The position numbers and the translations under genes are program-made. From Halomonas sp. S3-1-1 (GTDB lineage: Bacteria; Pseudomonadota; Gammaproteobacteria; Pseudomonadales; Halomonadaceae): DNA of 64,000 nt. Where the stretch lies: contig NZ_JALGBZ010000005.1 of NCBI RefSeq assembly GCF_023757625.1, positions 186,001-250,000 on the forward strand. Reading direction: 5' to 3'. Numbering within the stretch: the first letter of the stretch is position 1; each line of letters starts with the position of its first letter. The notes beneath the pieces are model-generated. The model was given only the letters and a program-made list of their open reading frames with translations. It ran no database searches and had not been told where the DNA came from. Shown one piece after another: positions 57,923-64,000 of the stretch.

Positions 57923-57951
57923 GCCCCCGTCCACGCCGGGGGCTTTTTTTT
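57923..57951 (+). terminator. Intrinsic terminator after the M42 gene
   Basis: GCCCCCG/CGGGGGC stem with a 7-base loop and T8. Confidence 0.92.
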
Positions 57952-58100
57952 GCCCGCCTAATACTCCCAGCGCTGCTCCCGCCTGCTATACACGACCAAA
58001 GTCTTACCCCCTGGACAAACGTTTCATAGACGTAAGTGGTAGCATCCAGCCGCCAACGTTATCGCCAAGCGATCTGTTTATTTCTGTCTGGGAGCCAAGC

Positions 58101-59555
58101 ATGAGTTCATTAACCGATCAGTGGCGCCGGTGGGTGCCGCTGCTGGCGGGGCCGTTACTGTTCGTAGTACTCCAGTTGGCGATGCCCGCCACGCTGATCG
58201 ACCCAATGCCACGCATCGTGCTGGGGCTCACGGTGTGGATGGCAGTGTGGTGGGTCACCGAGCCGGTGCCTATTCCGGTTACCTCGTTTCTGCCGATGAT
58301 TCTACTGCCGCTGACCGGCGTCATGAGCATGGACGAAGCCGTCGTGGGCTACGCCAACCCGGTCATCTACATGTACATGGGCGGTTTCATACTAGCGATC
58401 GCCATCGAGCGCTGGAACCTGCATCGACGCATCGCGCTCTCCATCGTCAACCGCATTGGTAACAGCCTGCGTAGCATCGTGCTAGGCGTGCTGATCGCCT
58501 CGGCGTTTTTGTCGATGTGGATCTCCAACGCGGCCACGGCGCTGATGATGCTACCCATCGCCGTGGCGCTTTTAAATGAGCTCGACGAGCGCGACCAGTT
58601 CGAGAAGAACCAGCGCGACGCTTTCGCGCGCACGCTGCTATTGACCGTGGCCTACTCCGCTTCGATCGGCGGGCTCGCCACGATCATCGGCTCGGTGCCC
58701 AACGCCATCGTAGTGGCGATGATTCCGCAGTTCTTCGATGTCGAAATCAGCTTTCTACAGTGGATGATCTTCGCGCTGCCGCTGACGATTCTGCTGCTGG
58801 TCTTTCTCTACGCCTACCTGACCCTCGTCTACTCAAAAGTGCCCAACACGCGCCTTGAAGTAAACTTCGTGGCTCAGGAGCTCGAAGCGCTCGGCCCAAT
58901 CACCCGCAATGAAAAGCGCGTGCTTGGGGTGTTCGTACTCACCGCACTGGCTTGGGCACTGCGCGGCTGGCTGGCGCCGTTTTTCGATCTACCGATCAAC
59001 GATACCCTGATTGCGGTGATCGCCGCGGTGTCGCTATTCATCATTCCGGCCCATGGTGAAAAGCGTAGCCTGCTGATTTGGGATGACATGAAGCATCTGC
59101 CCTGGGGGCTTTTCATCCTGTGGGGTGGGGGCATGTCGCTGGCCGCGGCGTTCAGCGCCAGCGACCTGACCGGCTGGATCAGTGAACAACTCCAGTTGCT
59201 CGACGGGGTGAGCTACTTCTGGCTCTTGCTGTTCATGGTGCTCTTGATGCTCTTTCTCACCGAAATCATCTCCAACACCGCCACGGCCAATATGGCAATT
59301 CCCATTACCGCCGGGCTCGCCGCAGCGATCACTACCGGCAATCCGCTGGGGCTGATGATCGCAGTGGCGCTGGCCACTACTTGCGCCTTCATGATGCCGA
59401 TCTCGACGCCACCCAACGCGGCCGTGTTCTCGAGCGGGCGTATTACCATTAAACAGATGGCCAAGGCGGGCTTTGCCATGAACATCGTCAGCGCCGTAGT
59501 CATCACGGTGTTCGTCTACTTCATCGTGCCGCTGCTGTTGCCCTCGCCTTTATAA
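58101..59555 (+). CDS. DASS family sodium-coupled anion symporter
   Basis: 484-residue SLC13-type carrier with about 11 helices. The two Ser-Asn-x Na+/substrate motifs are seen: WISNAATALMMLPIA near residue 140 and EIISNTATANMAIPI near residue 390. Carries dicarboxylates or sulfate with Na+; the exact substrate is unknown. GGAG lies six bases before the ATG. The hairpin beyond its stop has its T-run on the other strand. Confidence 0.92.
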   Translation: MSSLTDQWRRWVPLLAGPLLFVVLQLAMPATLIDPMPRIVLGLTVWMAVWWVTEPVPIPVTSFLPMILLPLTGVMSMDEAVVGYANPVIYMYMGGFILAIAIERWNLHRRIALSIVNRIGNSLRSIVLGVLIASAFLSMWISNAATALMMLPIAVALLNELDERDQFEKNQRDAFARTLLLTVAYSASIGGLATIIGSVPNAIVVAMIPQFFDVEISFLQWMIFALPLTILLLVFLYAYLTLVYSKVPNTRLEVNFVAQELEALGPITRNEKRVLGVFVLTALAWALRGWLAPFFDLPINDTLIAVIAAVSLFIIPAHGEKRSLLIWDDMKHLPWGLFILWGGGMSLAAAFSASDLTGWISEQLQLLDGVSYFWLLLFMVLLMLFLTEIISNTATANMAIPITAGLAAAITTGNPLGLMIAVALATTCAFMMPISTPPNAAVFSSGRITIKQMAKAGFAMNIVSAVVITVFVYFIVPLLLPSPL

Positions 59556-59560
59556 GGCGC

Positions 59561-59700
59561 AAAAAAAGACCCGGCCATCCGGCCGGGTGCAGTACGAGCA
59601 TGTCCTCCCTGAAGACTTTCGCAACCTCCTGTCGCGCCTCCCTGGTTTAGCCAGCCTCCTGCTTGCTCCCTCCTACGCCCTCCCGGCGTCTTGACCACCA
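59561..59700 (-). ncRNA. Candidate GGA-rich small RNA A (CsrA/RsmA-binding type)
   Basis: Read leftward, about 100 bases carry six GGAGG/GGGAGG motifs. Several lie in hairpin loops: GGGAG closed by ACGCC/GGCGT (59675-59689), AGGAG closed by GC-rich stems at 59649-59667 and 59620-59636. The element ends in a strong terminator, ACCCGGCC-GGAT-GGCCGGGT (59588-59569) and T7. The 5' end is uncertain, with a dyad TGTCA-N6-TGACA at 59714-59729 upstream or within. No coding frame fits. On the plus strand it would give CCTCC loops, but the terminator favours the minus strand. The rest of the gap to 59864 holds nothing else I recognise. Confidence 0.55.
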
Positions 59701-59864
59701 TGCGCTCGCGATGTGTCAGCCGCGTGACAAAATTAAAACGCTATTGTTAACCCAGAGCAGTGGCAGAACGCGGTAAGCCGCTTATGCTTGAAAGGTAGCA
59801 AGAGCAAAGGGAATTGAGCTCTTTTACGCGAGACCCCACAACTCAATAACAGCAGGAGGTTAGC

Positions 59865-60080
59865 GTGCGGGATATCATGATCAGTCATACCGTGGGCGGT
59901 TTGGATATTATTTGCCGCCATTGCGGCAACGCCGAAACCCTCAAAACGTTCTATTTCAAGCACTTTCGTCTGGAAGGTACCGGCAAGCAAAGCGCGACTC
60001 TGCGCTGCTTGGCGTGCCAAACCGGCATGGACGTACCGCTTGACCAGCTGGGCCCACAGTATTTGGATACGGCCTGCTGA
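59865..60080 (+). CDS. Small double-CXXC (zinc-ribbon-like) protein
   Basis: 71 residues with CRHC (18-21) and CLAC (49-52), spaced like a zinc ribbon. The GTG at 59865 is the start because a near-perfect AGGAGG lies five bases before it; the ATG at 59877 is too far away. No family recognised. It sits between two candidate small RNAs of the other strand and is followed by the hairpin GCGCCAAA/TTTGGCGC (60081-60098). Confidence 0.72.
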   Translation: MRDIMISHTVGGLDIICRHCGNAETLKTFYFKHFRLEGTGKQSATLRCLACQTGMDVPLDQLGPQYLDTAC

Positions 60081-60101
60081 GCGCCAAACCTTTGGCGCAT
60101 T

Positions 60102-60245
60102 AAAAAAGCCCCAGCCGCTACCGGCTGGGGCTTCATCGAATCTTCCTTAACCCTGCTCCATAAACATCCCGCTCATGCATCCTTGTGAGTGCAAACCTCC
60201 TGTTCGCCTCTCCTTCTCGCTTGTCCTTAAGCAGTGCGCACACAG
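60102..60245 (-). ncRNA. Candidate GGA-rich small RNA B (RsmY/RsmZ-like)
   Basis: Leftward, about 145 bases with seven GGA motifs (complement TCC at 60224, 60211, 60198, 60180, 60167, 60157 and 60144). Clear hairpins expose them: GCTT-AAGGAC-AAGC (60232-60219), GCGAAC-AGGAG-GTTTGC (60207-60191) and CTCA-CAAGGATGCA-TGAG (60189-60172). The end is a terminator, AGCCCCAGCCG-GTAG-CGGCTGGGGCT (60132-60107) followed by T6. A -10-like TATAGG (60256-60251) lies just upstream. No coding frame fits. Size and layout resemble RsmY/RsmZ of pseudomonads. Confidence 0.68.
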
Positions 60246-60256
60246 TGGACCCTATA

Positions 60257-60451
60257 GAGGGCAAACGATTTATCCTGAGTTAACCAATGCCAAAATTCAT
60301 CGGTTTTTTAGCTTGCAAAGCGATAACGCCGCAAAATATGGGCAAAATTTGGACAGACACTCTATTTTCTACACCAGCATCATTTACGTACTAGGCAAGT
60401 ACAATAAAAATACAATTTTATCTTGTACACACCTTGGCGTTGTTCTATAGT
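60257..60451. promoter_or_regulatory. Control region between divergent small RNAs
   Basis: An AT-rich stretch with, rightward, TTGTAC (60423-60428), a 17-base spacer and TATAGT (60446-60451), a sound promoter for RNA C. Two dyads lie upstream: TACAA-N7-TTGTA (60411-60427) and GTACT-AGGCA-AGTAC (60388-60402), the second centred about 63 bases before the expected start, a usual activator position. Neither fits the GacA site TGTAAG-N6-CTTACA well. Confidence 0.6.
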
Positions 60452-60457
60452 CTGTAG

Positions 60458-60681
60458 TGTTCGCGGCAAGGAAACCGCTTCGCGAAGGATCGCCCGTTCA
60501 GGAAGAACGAAGTCTTCAAGGAGTGAATGTACTCAGGATGAGTACTTAGCGTTCAAGGATGAAAAAAGCTCAGGATTGAGCGTTTACGTCTCACGGAAAT
60601 GAGAAGCTCAGGACGAGCAAGCAAAACACACGGATGGCCAGCAGAGGCAACGAAAAAGCACCCTTTTTAAGGGTGCTTTTT
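60458..60681 (+). ncRNA. Candidate CsrB/RsmZ-family regulatory RNA C
   Basis: About 224 bases with ten GGA motifs, nine of them in the loops of small hairpins, closed for example by GCGG/CCGC (60463-60478), GCGA/TCGC (60482-60493), CGTTC/GAACG (60495-60509), TTCA/TGAA (60515-60527), GTACTC/GAGTAC (60529-60545), TTCA/TGAA (60552-60563), GCTCA/TGAGC (60568-60581), TCTCA/TGAGA (60589-60604) and GCTC/GAGC (60606-60618). Most loops read CAGGA or CAAGGA, the preferred CsrA/RsmA site. Ends in a 13-bp terminator stem (60653-60681). Has a good promoter. Such RNAs bind many CsrA dimers and release target mRNAs. CsrA itself is not in the window. Confidence 0.85.
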
Positions 60682-60836
60682 CGTATCTGTTCGGAAAACC
60701 CGCCATACAGCCCCACCCGCTCACAATAGCTTGAAGGCAGCGCTTTGATCGCCTGCTTTGAAATTTTCAAAAAATAGCAATTACATAACATCACCTCAGG
60801 ACACTACGCTTAAAAGAGTTAACAAAGGAGGTCGCT

Positions 60837-60989
60837 ATGTCTGAACAACAGTGTGCATGCCCCAAATGCGAATGCGCCGTTAACGCGGAATCCATCGAAA
60901 AAGATGGACAACGTTTTTGCTGTCAGTCCTGCGCCATTGGCCACACAGACGGCAGCGCCGACTGCGGTCATAACTGCCAATGTGGTTAA
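60837..60989 (+). CDS. Bacterial metallothionein
   Basis: 50 residues, ten of them Cys, too short for ordinary gene callers. Begins MSEQQCACPKCECAV, then FCCQSCAIGH and ends CGHNCQCG, the Cys/His layout of the SmtA/BmtA family (compare Pseudomonas metallothionein, MNDQRCACTHCSC...). Binds Zn, Cd or Cu through metal-thiolate clusters in the cytoplasm. A perfect AAAGGAGGT lies a few bases before the ATG. A plausible promoter is TTGAAA (60758-60763), 18 bases, TACATA (60782-60787). Followed by a terminator. Confidence 0.92.
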   Translation: MSEQQCACPKCECAVNAESIEKDGQRFCCQSCAIGHTDGSADCGHNCQCG

Positions 60990-61015
60990 CGCCCCGTAAA
61001 GCGTATCGAAAGCCT

Positions 61016-61051
61016 AGCGCCCGATTGCCATCGATGATCGGGCGCTTTTTT
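61016..61051 (+). terminator. Intrinsic terminator after the metallothionein gene
   Basis: AGCGCCCGAT/ATCGGGCGCT stem with an 11-base loop and a T-run of six. Confidence 0.9.
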
Positions 61052-61141
61052 ATAAAGGAGCAAAGCGAGGGAATGCGCCGTGCGTAACCAGACACCTTGC
61101 ACTAAGCTTTAAGGGTTTAACCAACGGATCAGGGAAAGAAA

Positions 61142-61225
61142 ATGCCATCAACCACCGCCATCGTTGTTATCATCGTCATCATTGCCGTACTGGGCATCGG
61201 CTTTAGCGGCGCACTGCCTTTTTAA
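61142..61225 (+). CDS. Possible 27-residue hydrophobic peptide
   Basis: MPSTTAIVVIIVIIAVLGIG followed by FSGALPF: almost wholly one membrane span. AGGGAAAG lies about five bases before the ATG, and the stretch sits between the metallothionein terminator and luxS. Could be a small membrane protein; length too short to be sure. Confidence 0.45.
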   Translation: MPSTTAIVVIIVIIAVLGIGFSGALPF

Positions 61226-61347
61226 GACCGCTAGATCGAATGCGATGATGAGAGGAAGGGGCGCGTGAAGCGCCCCGCTCTCGTTATATCCCTGCTTGAA
61301 GCAGGTGCCGCTTTAAACCGCCCCATCGATGACACCAAGGATCTCCC

Positions 61348-61872
61348 ATGCCACTACTCGATAGCTTTACCGTCGATCACACGATCATGAACGCCCCGGC
61401 AGTTCGCGTTGCTAAAACCATGACCTCCCCCTCCGGCGACACCATTACCGTGTTCGATTTGCGCTTCAACAAGCCTAACGAAGACATGATGGGCGAAAAA
61501 GGCATTCACACGTTGGAGCACCTGTTTGCCGGCTTCATGCGTAATCACCTGAACGGCGACAGCGTCGAGATCATCGATATCTCGCCCATGGGCTGTCGCA
61601 CCGGTTTTTACATGAGCCTGTTGGGTAGCCCTTCAGAAGAGCAGGTCAGCGAGGCCTGGCTTGCCTCCATGCACGATGTGCTTGCGCTCAACCGCATGGA
61701 CGAAATTCCCGAACTCAACGAGTACCAGTGCGGCACCTACGTGATGCACTCGCTGGACGACGCCAAGCAGATCGCCCAGAACATCATCGATAACGGCATC
61801 GGCGTAAACAAGAACGCGGACATCGCGCTAAGCGAAGAGCGTTTGTCGGCACTGGGCAACGACGTCAAATAA
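61348..61872 (+). CDS. luxS: S-ribosylhomocysteine lyase
   Basis: 174-residue iron enzyme that splits S-ribosylhomocysteine into homocysteine and the AI-2 precursor DPD. The metal motif HTLEH (near residue 54) and the later [13 protein letters not shown] with the catalytic Cys are present, and the third metal ligand Cys lies in [16 protein letters not shown] lies six bases before the ATG. Gives both methyl-cycle recycling and, possibly, AI-2 signalling. Confidence 0.96.
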   Translation: MPLLDSFTVDHTIMNAPAVRVAKTMTSPSGDTITVFDLRFNKPNEDMMGEKGIHTLEHLFAGFMRNHLNGDSVEIIDISPMGCRTGFYMSLLGSPSEEQVSEAWLASMHDVLALNRMDEIPELNEYQCGTYVMHSLDDAKQIAQNIIDNGIGVNKNADIALSEERLSALGNDVK

Positions 61873-61893
61873 CGTGTAGGTCCAGACACGAGA

Positions 61894-61915
61894 AAGCCCC
61901 GCCATGGCGGGGCTT
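61894..61915. terminator. Palindromic hairpin between luxS and a convergent gene
   Basis: A perfect palindrome AAGCCCCGCCA/TGGCGGGGCTT, flanked by short A- and T-rich stretches; probable terminator for both sides. Confidence 0.6.
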
Positions 61916-61957
61916 CTTCATGTCAGGCAGCACCTGAGCTGCCCGTCTTTACATCGC

Positions 61958-62230
61958 TTAGAGGCGCTCGTCGAGCCACTTCTTGACCGCAAACTGGTCT
62001 TGGGAACCTGCGGGCAGCTCGTCACGAATCAGCTCCTCACCCTTGTGTAGCGCGGTGATCGGCGCCGAGGCGGAGAGCACGATGTTCAGCATATAGAGCA
62101 CTTCATTGCCCTGCTTGGGGTCGAAGGTCGTACTCTCTTCTGGCTCGCCGCTTACGCGCGGGTCATTGCTCGGTATATCGTCCCAGCTGTAGTGGTCCAG
62201 GCTCAGATTGATACGCTGAAAATCCGCCAT
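61958..62230 (-). CDS. Hypothetical small acidic protein
   Basis: 90 residues, no signal peptide or membrane span, no recognised family. Contains LSLDHYSWDDIPSNDP near the start and an amphipathic C-terminus (FAVKKWLDERL). GAGG lies six bases before the ATG. Convergent with luxS. The 170 bases on its right hold nothing I recognise. Confidence 0.6.
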   Translation of the reverse strand: MADFQRINLSLDHYSWDDIPSNDPRVSGEPEESTTFDPKQGNEVLYMLNIVLSASAPITALHKGEELIRDELPAGSQDQFAVKKWLDERL

Positions 62231-62400
62231 GTCATACCTCGATCATCCAATGAGTGTCGTTGCTCCATTACCGCCGCCGACCATGGCCGACAGCCCTTTC
62301 AGGGTAGCAAAGATGCGTGATTTAGCGCGGTTACCGCGCCGGATCGAGGCAAATGGAGGCGGTTGTTTAACTCATGTAATGAAGTCGGTACTCAAAACAG

Positions 62401-62859
62401 TCATTCCCGCACCCGCGGCGGCTTCTCGGGCCACTCCGTCAGCGCGATTTCCCCTTCGATGGCATCTACCACCTCCTCGAACTGATCCGGGCAGTGCTTG
62501 ACGCCACACTCCCAAACGACGATGACTCGCCAGCCCAGCGCCTCGAGTTCGGCGCGCTTTCGCGCATCGCGCTCGACGGTATCGCCAAGCTTTTGCTGCC
62601 AAAAGGTGGTTTGACTTGCGGGGGTGGTGGCGTAGAAGCAGCCAGGGTGGCGGTGCCAAAAACAGCCGTTGACGAACAGCGCCATCTGATAAAGCGGCAA
62701 GATTACATCCGGCTTGCCGGGAAGCTCGACCGAATGCGCTTCAAACGACAGATGACGTCGCTCGAGTTCGGCCTGGACGAAGCGCTCCGGCGCGGTGTTC
62801 TTGCCCTTAATAGAAGCCATCATTTTCGAACGTGTGGAAGGATCGACGATGTCGGTCAT
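62401..62859 (-). CDS. vsr: Very short patch repair endonuclease Vsr
   Basis: 152-residue nuclease that nicks at T:G mismatches arising from 5-methylcytosine deamination. It has the start MTDIVDPSTRSKMMASIKGKNTAPE, the PGKPDVILP catalytic segment with its Asp, and FVNGCFWHRHPGC with the zinc/catalytic His and Cys. ATG at 62859 matches the family start. Lies 96 bases behind a cytosine methyltransferase, its usual partner. Confidence 0.94.
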   Translation of the reverse strand: MTDIVDPSTRSKMMASIKGKNTAPERFVQAELERRHLSFEAHSVELPGKPDVILPLYQMALFVNGCFWHRHPGCFYATTPASQTTFWQQKLGDTVERDARKRAELEALGWRVIVVWECGVKHCPDQFEEVVDAIEGEIALTEWPEKPPRVRE

Positions 62860-62955
62860 GCAAGTATCCGCCAGACAGGTCTTCAAAGCGTAGCACGCCC
62901 GGCCTAGCTTCACCGCCGCGTCAAGCGTCTGCCGGCGTCTAATGCGCCAGGGTTA

Positions 62956-64000
62956 TTAAGAGCTTGAGTAACCCTCTGTTTGGCGGTCCGAATCGATTTT
63001 AACCGCGGCGAGAATACGCGGTTTCATCAATTGGGCGACGGCTTCGAACACCGGCACGACCACCGAGTTACCGAACTGACGATACGCTTGGGTATCTGAA
63101 ACCGGAATGACGAAACGGCTTTCGCCGGGGGCGTCGAACCCCATCAGCCGCGCGCACTCCTGGGGCGTTAGCCGGCGCGGGCGATGGCGCTGGTTCGCCT
63201 CGCCGTAAAAGTTCTGGGTGTCGTCGAAGCCGCGGTCGACCAGTATCTCCGAGCCATCCTTGTGGTAGCGCGCCGAGAGCGTACGGGCAACGTCGCCCTC
63301 GCGCGTCAACCCAAATCCGAAGCCGTTGCCTTTTTCGCGATGCTTCTGCGCGTACTTGTAGAGGTACTCCCACAGTTTGGGGGTCAAAACGTACTTGTGG
63401 CTGACCTCGGTATCGAGCAGCTCGCCAAAGCTCGGCCTGTGCGTCGGGTAAAGACTTGCGATCTCTTTCAGGCTGAAATCTTTGTGAACGTTCAAGTCGC
63501 TGCGAAAGCCGACCAGCACGATCCGCTCGCGGTGCTGTGGAACAAAGTGCCTGGCATCGATCACCTTCGGATCGCGGCCTTTTGGCGCATCGACATCGGC
63601 CACCTCGTACCCCAGCTCGTCCAGCGCTTCGCAGATCACCTGAAAGGTCTTGCCTTGGTCATGGCTTTTGAGGTTTTTGACGTTCTCCAGCACGAATGCC
63701 GCGGGCCGCTTGGCCGCGAGAATCCGCGCCACGTCGAAAAAGAGCGTGCCCTGGGCGTCGCACTCGAAACCGTGCTTGCGCCCCAGCGAGTTCTTCTTCG
63801 ACACCCCCGCCAGCGAAAACGGCTGGCAGGGAAAACCCGCCAGCAGCACGTCATGATCCGGTACGTGGCGGCCGATATGGCGGTAAGCGGCGTCTTCGTC
63901 GACGGAGAGATCCGCGCTCAGGGTCAACTCGCGAATGTCCTCGTTGAAGCGGTGTTTGATCGGGTCGCAATAGTGGTTCGCCTTGTAGGTGCGCACGGCG
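62956..64000 (-). CDS. DNA (cytosine-5-)-methyltransferase, Dcm-like (N-terminus outside window)
   Basis: About 348 residues present; the frame runs through the right edge, and the first codons read [12 protein letters not shown], which is internal in this family, so SAM motif I is missing. Visible are catalytic motif [13 protein letters not shown], motif VI ENVKNL, motif [15 protein letters not shown], a target-recognition region and motifs IX-X ([26 protein letters not shown]). No restriction gene was seen in view. The recognised sequence cannot be told. Confidence 0.93.
   Translation of the reverse strand, partial: AVRTYKANHYCDPIKHRFNEDIRELTLSADLSVDEDAAYRHIGRHVPDHDVLLAGFPCQPFSLAGVSKKNSLGRKHGFECDAQGTLFFDVARILAAKRPAAFVLENVKNLKSHDQGKTFQVICEALDELGYEVADVDAPKGRDPKVIDARHFVPQHRERIVLVGFRSDLNVHKDFSLKEIASLYPTHRPSFGELLDTEVSHKYVLTPKLWEYLYKYAQKHREKGNGFGFGLTREGDVARTLSARYHKDGSEILVDRGFDDTQNFYGEANQRHRPRRLTPQECARLMGFDAPGESRFVIPVSDTQAYRQFGNSVVVPVFEAVAQLMKPRILAAVKIDSDRQTEGYSSS

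Noticed and set aside
59600..59690. Plus-strand RNA with CCTCC loops (anti-Shine-Dalgarno type)
   Set aside because: No terminator follows on that strand, whereas the minus strand has a hairpin with T7; kept only as an alternative.
60175..60450. 91-codon frame over the minus-strand RNA and the control region
   Set aside because: No ribosome site, no family resemblance, and it runs through the promoter of the CsrB-like RNA.

Overview
The window reads as a chromosomal segment of a GC-rich, moderately halophilic gammaproteobacterium, most likely a Halomonas or close relative (inference). The pointers are the high GC content, acid-rich proteins (for example the Glu/Asp-rich tail of L25), a class I PHA synthase with a phasin, several TRAP/DASS/NSS-type transporters, and gammaproteobacterial gene orders such as hemA-prfA-prmC, lolB-ispE-tRNA-Gln-prs-rplY-pth-ychF, miaB-ybeZ-ybeY-ybeX-lnt and smrB/prmB-aroC. 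No rRNA, insertion sequence, prophage or CRISPR array was seen. Both ends cut through genes: an RND efflux pump on the left and a DNA cytosine methyltransferase on the right.

Layout. 1-10.8 kb: RND pump end, two small proteins, a leftward putrescine ABC transporter (potFGHI), and an ahpC-ahpF peroxide-defence pair with a well-formed OxyR-like site. 10.8-17.2 kb: leftward hemA-prfA-prmC-lrp-moeB followed by a 605-aa protein of unknown role. 17.5-24.7 kb: rightward housekeeping block (TPR lipoprotein, lolB, ispE, tRNA-Gln, prs, rplY, pth, ychF, tRNA-Met). 24.8-29 kb: M18 aminopeptidase, Prc protease, a 7-bp tandem repeat and three tRNA-Asn genes. 29-35 kb: miaB to lnt. 35-41.8 kb: SCO and PCu(A)C copper proteins, phaP-phaC, aroC-prmB. 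42-50.5 kb: smrB, patatin, hydrolase, SOS-controlled umuDC, a membrane protein, NSS and MFS transporters. 50.6-56.6 kb: a leftward operon of a TAXI-type TRAP transporter with a split AtuA-like protein, facing a LysR regulator. 56.6-64 kb: M42 peptidase, DASS symporter, an RNA-rich intergenic cluster, metallothionein, luxS, vsr and dcm.

The most unusual part is 59.56-60.68 kb. It holds what look like three separate small RNAs, each crowded with GGA motifs and each ending in an intrinsic terminator: one rightward (about 224 nt, ten GGA motifs, nine of them in hairpin loops) and two leftward (about 145 nt each). Two are divergent across a short AT-rich regulatory region. This is the architecture of CsrB/RsmY/RsmZ RNAs, which sequester the translational regulator CsrA/RsmA. 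The identification rests on sequence pattern and predicted folding done by eye.

Other details that standard gene callers may miss are a 50-aa metallothionein, two tiny single-span membrane peptides, and terminator hairpins placed inside the potF/potG and phaP/phaC operons that should set unequal expression of neighbouring genes.
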